From Syngnathus acus (lineage: Eukaryota; Chordata; Actinopteri; Syngnathiformes; Syngnathidae): a DNA stretch of 64,000 nt. The stretch spans positions 8,343,412 through 8,407,411 of the forward strand of contig NC_051102.1 in the NCBI RefSeq assembly GCF_901709675.1, read 5' to 3'. The notes below the pieces were generated by a model, which was not told the origin of the DNA, searched no databases, and worked only from the letters and a program-made list of their open reading frames with translations. Of this stretch, positions 63,728 through 64,000 are shown one piece after another. The translations under genes were made by a program, and so were the position numbers. Position 1 is the first letter of the stretch, and the number at the start of each line of letters is the position of its first letter.

Positions 63728-64000
63728 CTGAGGAATTGATGTTAAATAATGTCACCCAAAAAATTCACTCAGATTGAATGACACTGCTGAGCTATATGAG
63801 CATGGCTCGCTAGTTAGATCATCGCCCCAACGCTAAGAAGATCACACGGACATTTTCATGAGCACGTTTACATCAACCTCACTATTATAAATATGGAATG
63901 AACAAGCACACGACGTAAAAACGAAGCTAACGTCAGCTAACAGATACGATGCATAGAAGCTAACATAGCAATAGCGTAAAATGGCATAAGAGCGAGTATC
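63728..64000 (-). other. cdk5: cdk5 first intron (partial)
   Basis: No match to the MQKYEKLEKIGEG-coding exon is present, so the remaining 273 bases are intron 1 sequence running off the window. Confidence 0.75.

Overview
The window is vertebrate nuclear DNA, almost certainly from a ray-finned (probably percomorph) fish. It has spliced genes with U2-type and U12-type introns, poly(A) signals, compact intergenic spacing, many short microsatellites and homopolymers, and fish-type palindromic repeats. Gene content and order match the human 7q36.1 neighbourhood (AGAP3, GBX1, ASB10, ASIC3, CDK5), which supports every gene call. Species cannot be named from the sequence alone.

Layout. 1-4680: last two coding exons and long 3' UTR of agap3 (+). 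4680-8560: intergenic DNA with homeodomain-type sites. 8563-10606: gbx1 homeobox gene (-), two coding exons. 12726-15584: asb10 ankyrin/SOCS-box gene (-), with two alternative first exons and one GC-AG intron. 18879-19334: a one-intron, polyadenylated histone H2B variant gene (-), best matched to H2B.K, flanked by divergent CTCF-like motifs. 22533-58586: one large acid-sensing ion channel gene (+, asic3 lineage, called asic1c in some fish). 61652-63727: cdk5 (-), lacking only its first coding exon, which lies beyond the right edge. A 5'-truncated LINE with an open reverse-transcriptase frame sits antisense in the ASIC intron at 29.2-31.2 kb. Several MITE-like foldback elements are scattered through the window.

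The most remarkable object is the ASIC locus. It has one set of constant exons (51.4-58.6 kb) but three widely spaced first coding exons, at 22.5, 42.4 and 49.2 kb. Each encodes a complete cytoplasmic N-terminus, TM1 and proximal extracellular segment, and all end in the same phase. They resemble, in order, ASIC1a/2a, ASIC3/1b and ASIC2b N-termini. There is a duplicated pair of 128-nt exons (3a/3b) whose phases make them strictly mutually exclusive. A 53-nt exon near the 3' end, when included, shifts the reading frame of the last exon. The last exon then encodes an ASIC3-type tail ending VTRL; when the 53-nt exon is skipped it encodes an ASIC1/2-type tail ending EEFAC. Three starts, two exon-3 choices and two tails allow up to 12 channel subunits from one gene.

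Functionally the genes are unrelated neighbours: Arf GTPase regulation, hindbrain/spinal patterning, ubiquitin-ligase substrate recognition, chromatin, proton-gated channels and a neuronal kinase. The unusual content is in how they are spliced: an AT-AC U12 intron in cdk5, a GC-AG intron in asb10, alternative starts in asb10, and the combinatorial ASIC locus. All family comparisons are from memory of the vertebrate proteins; no database search was run.
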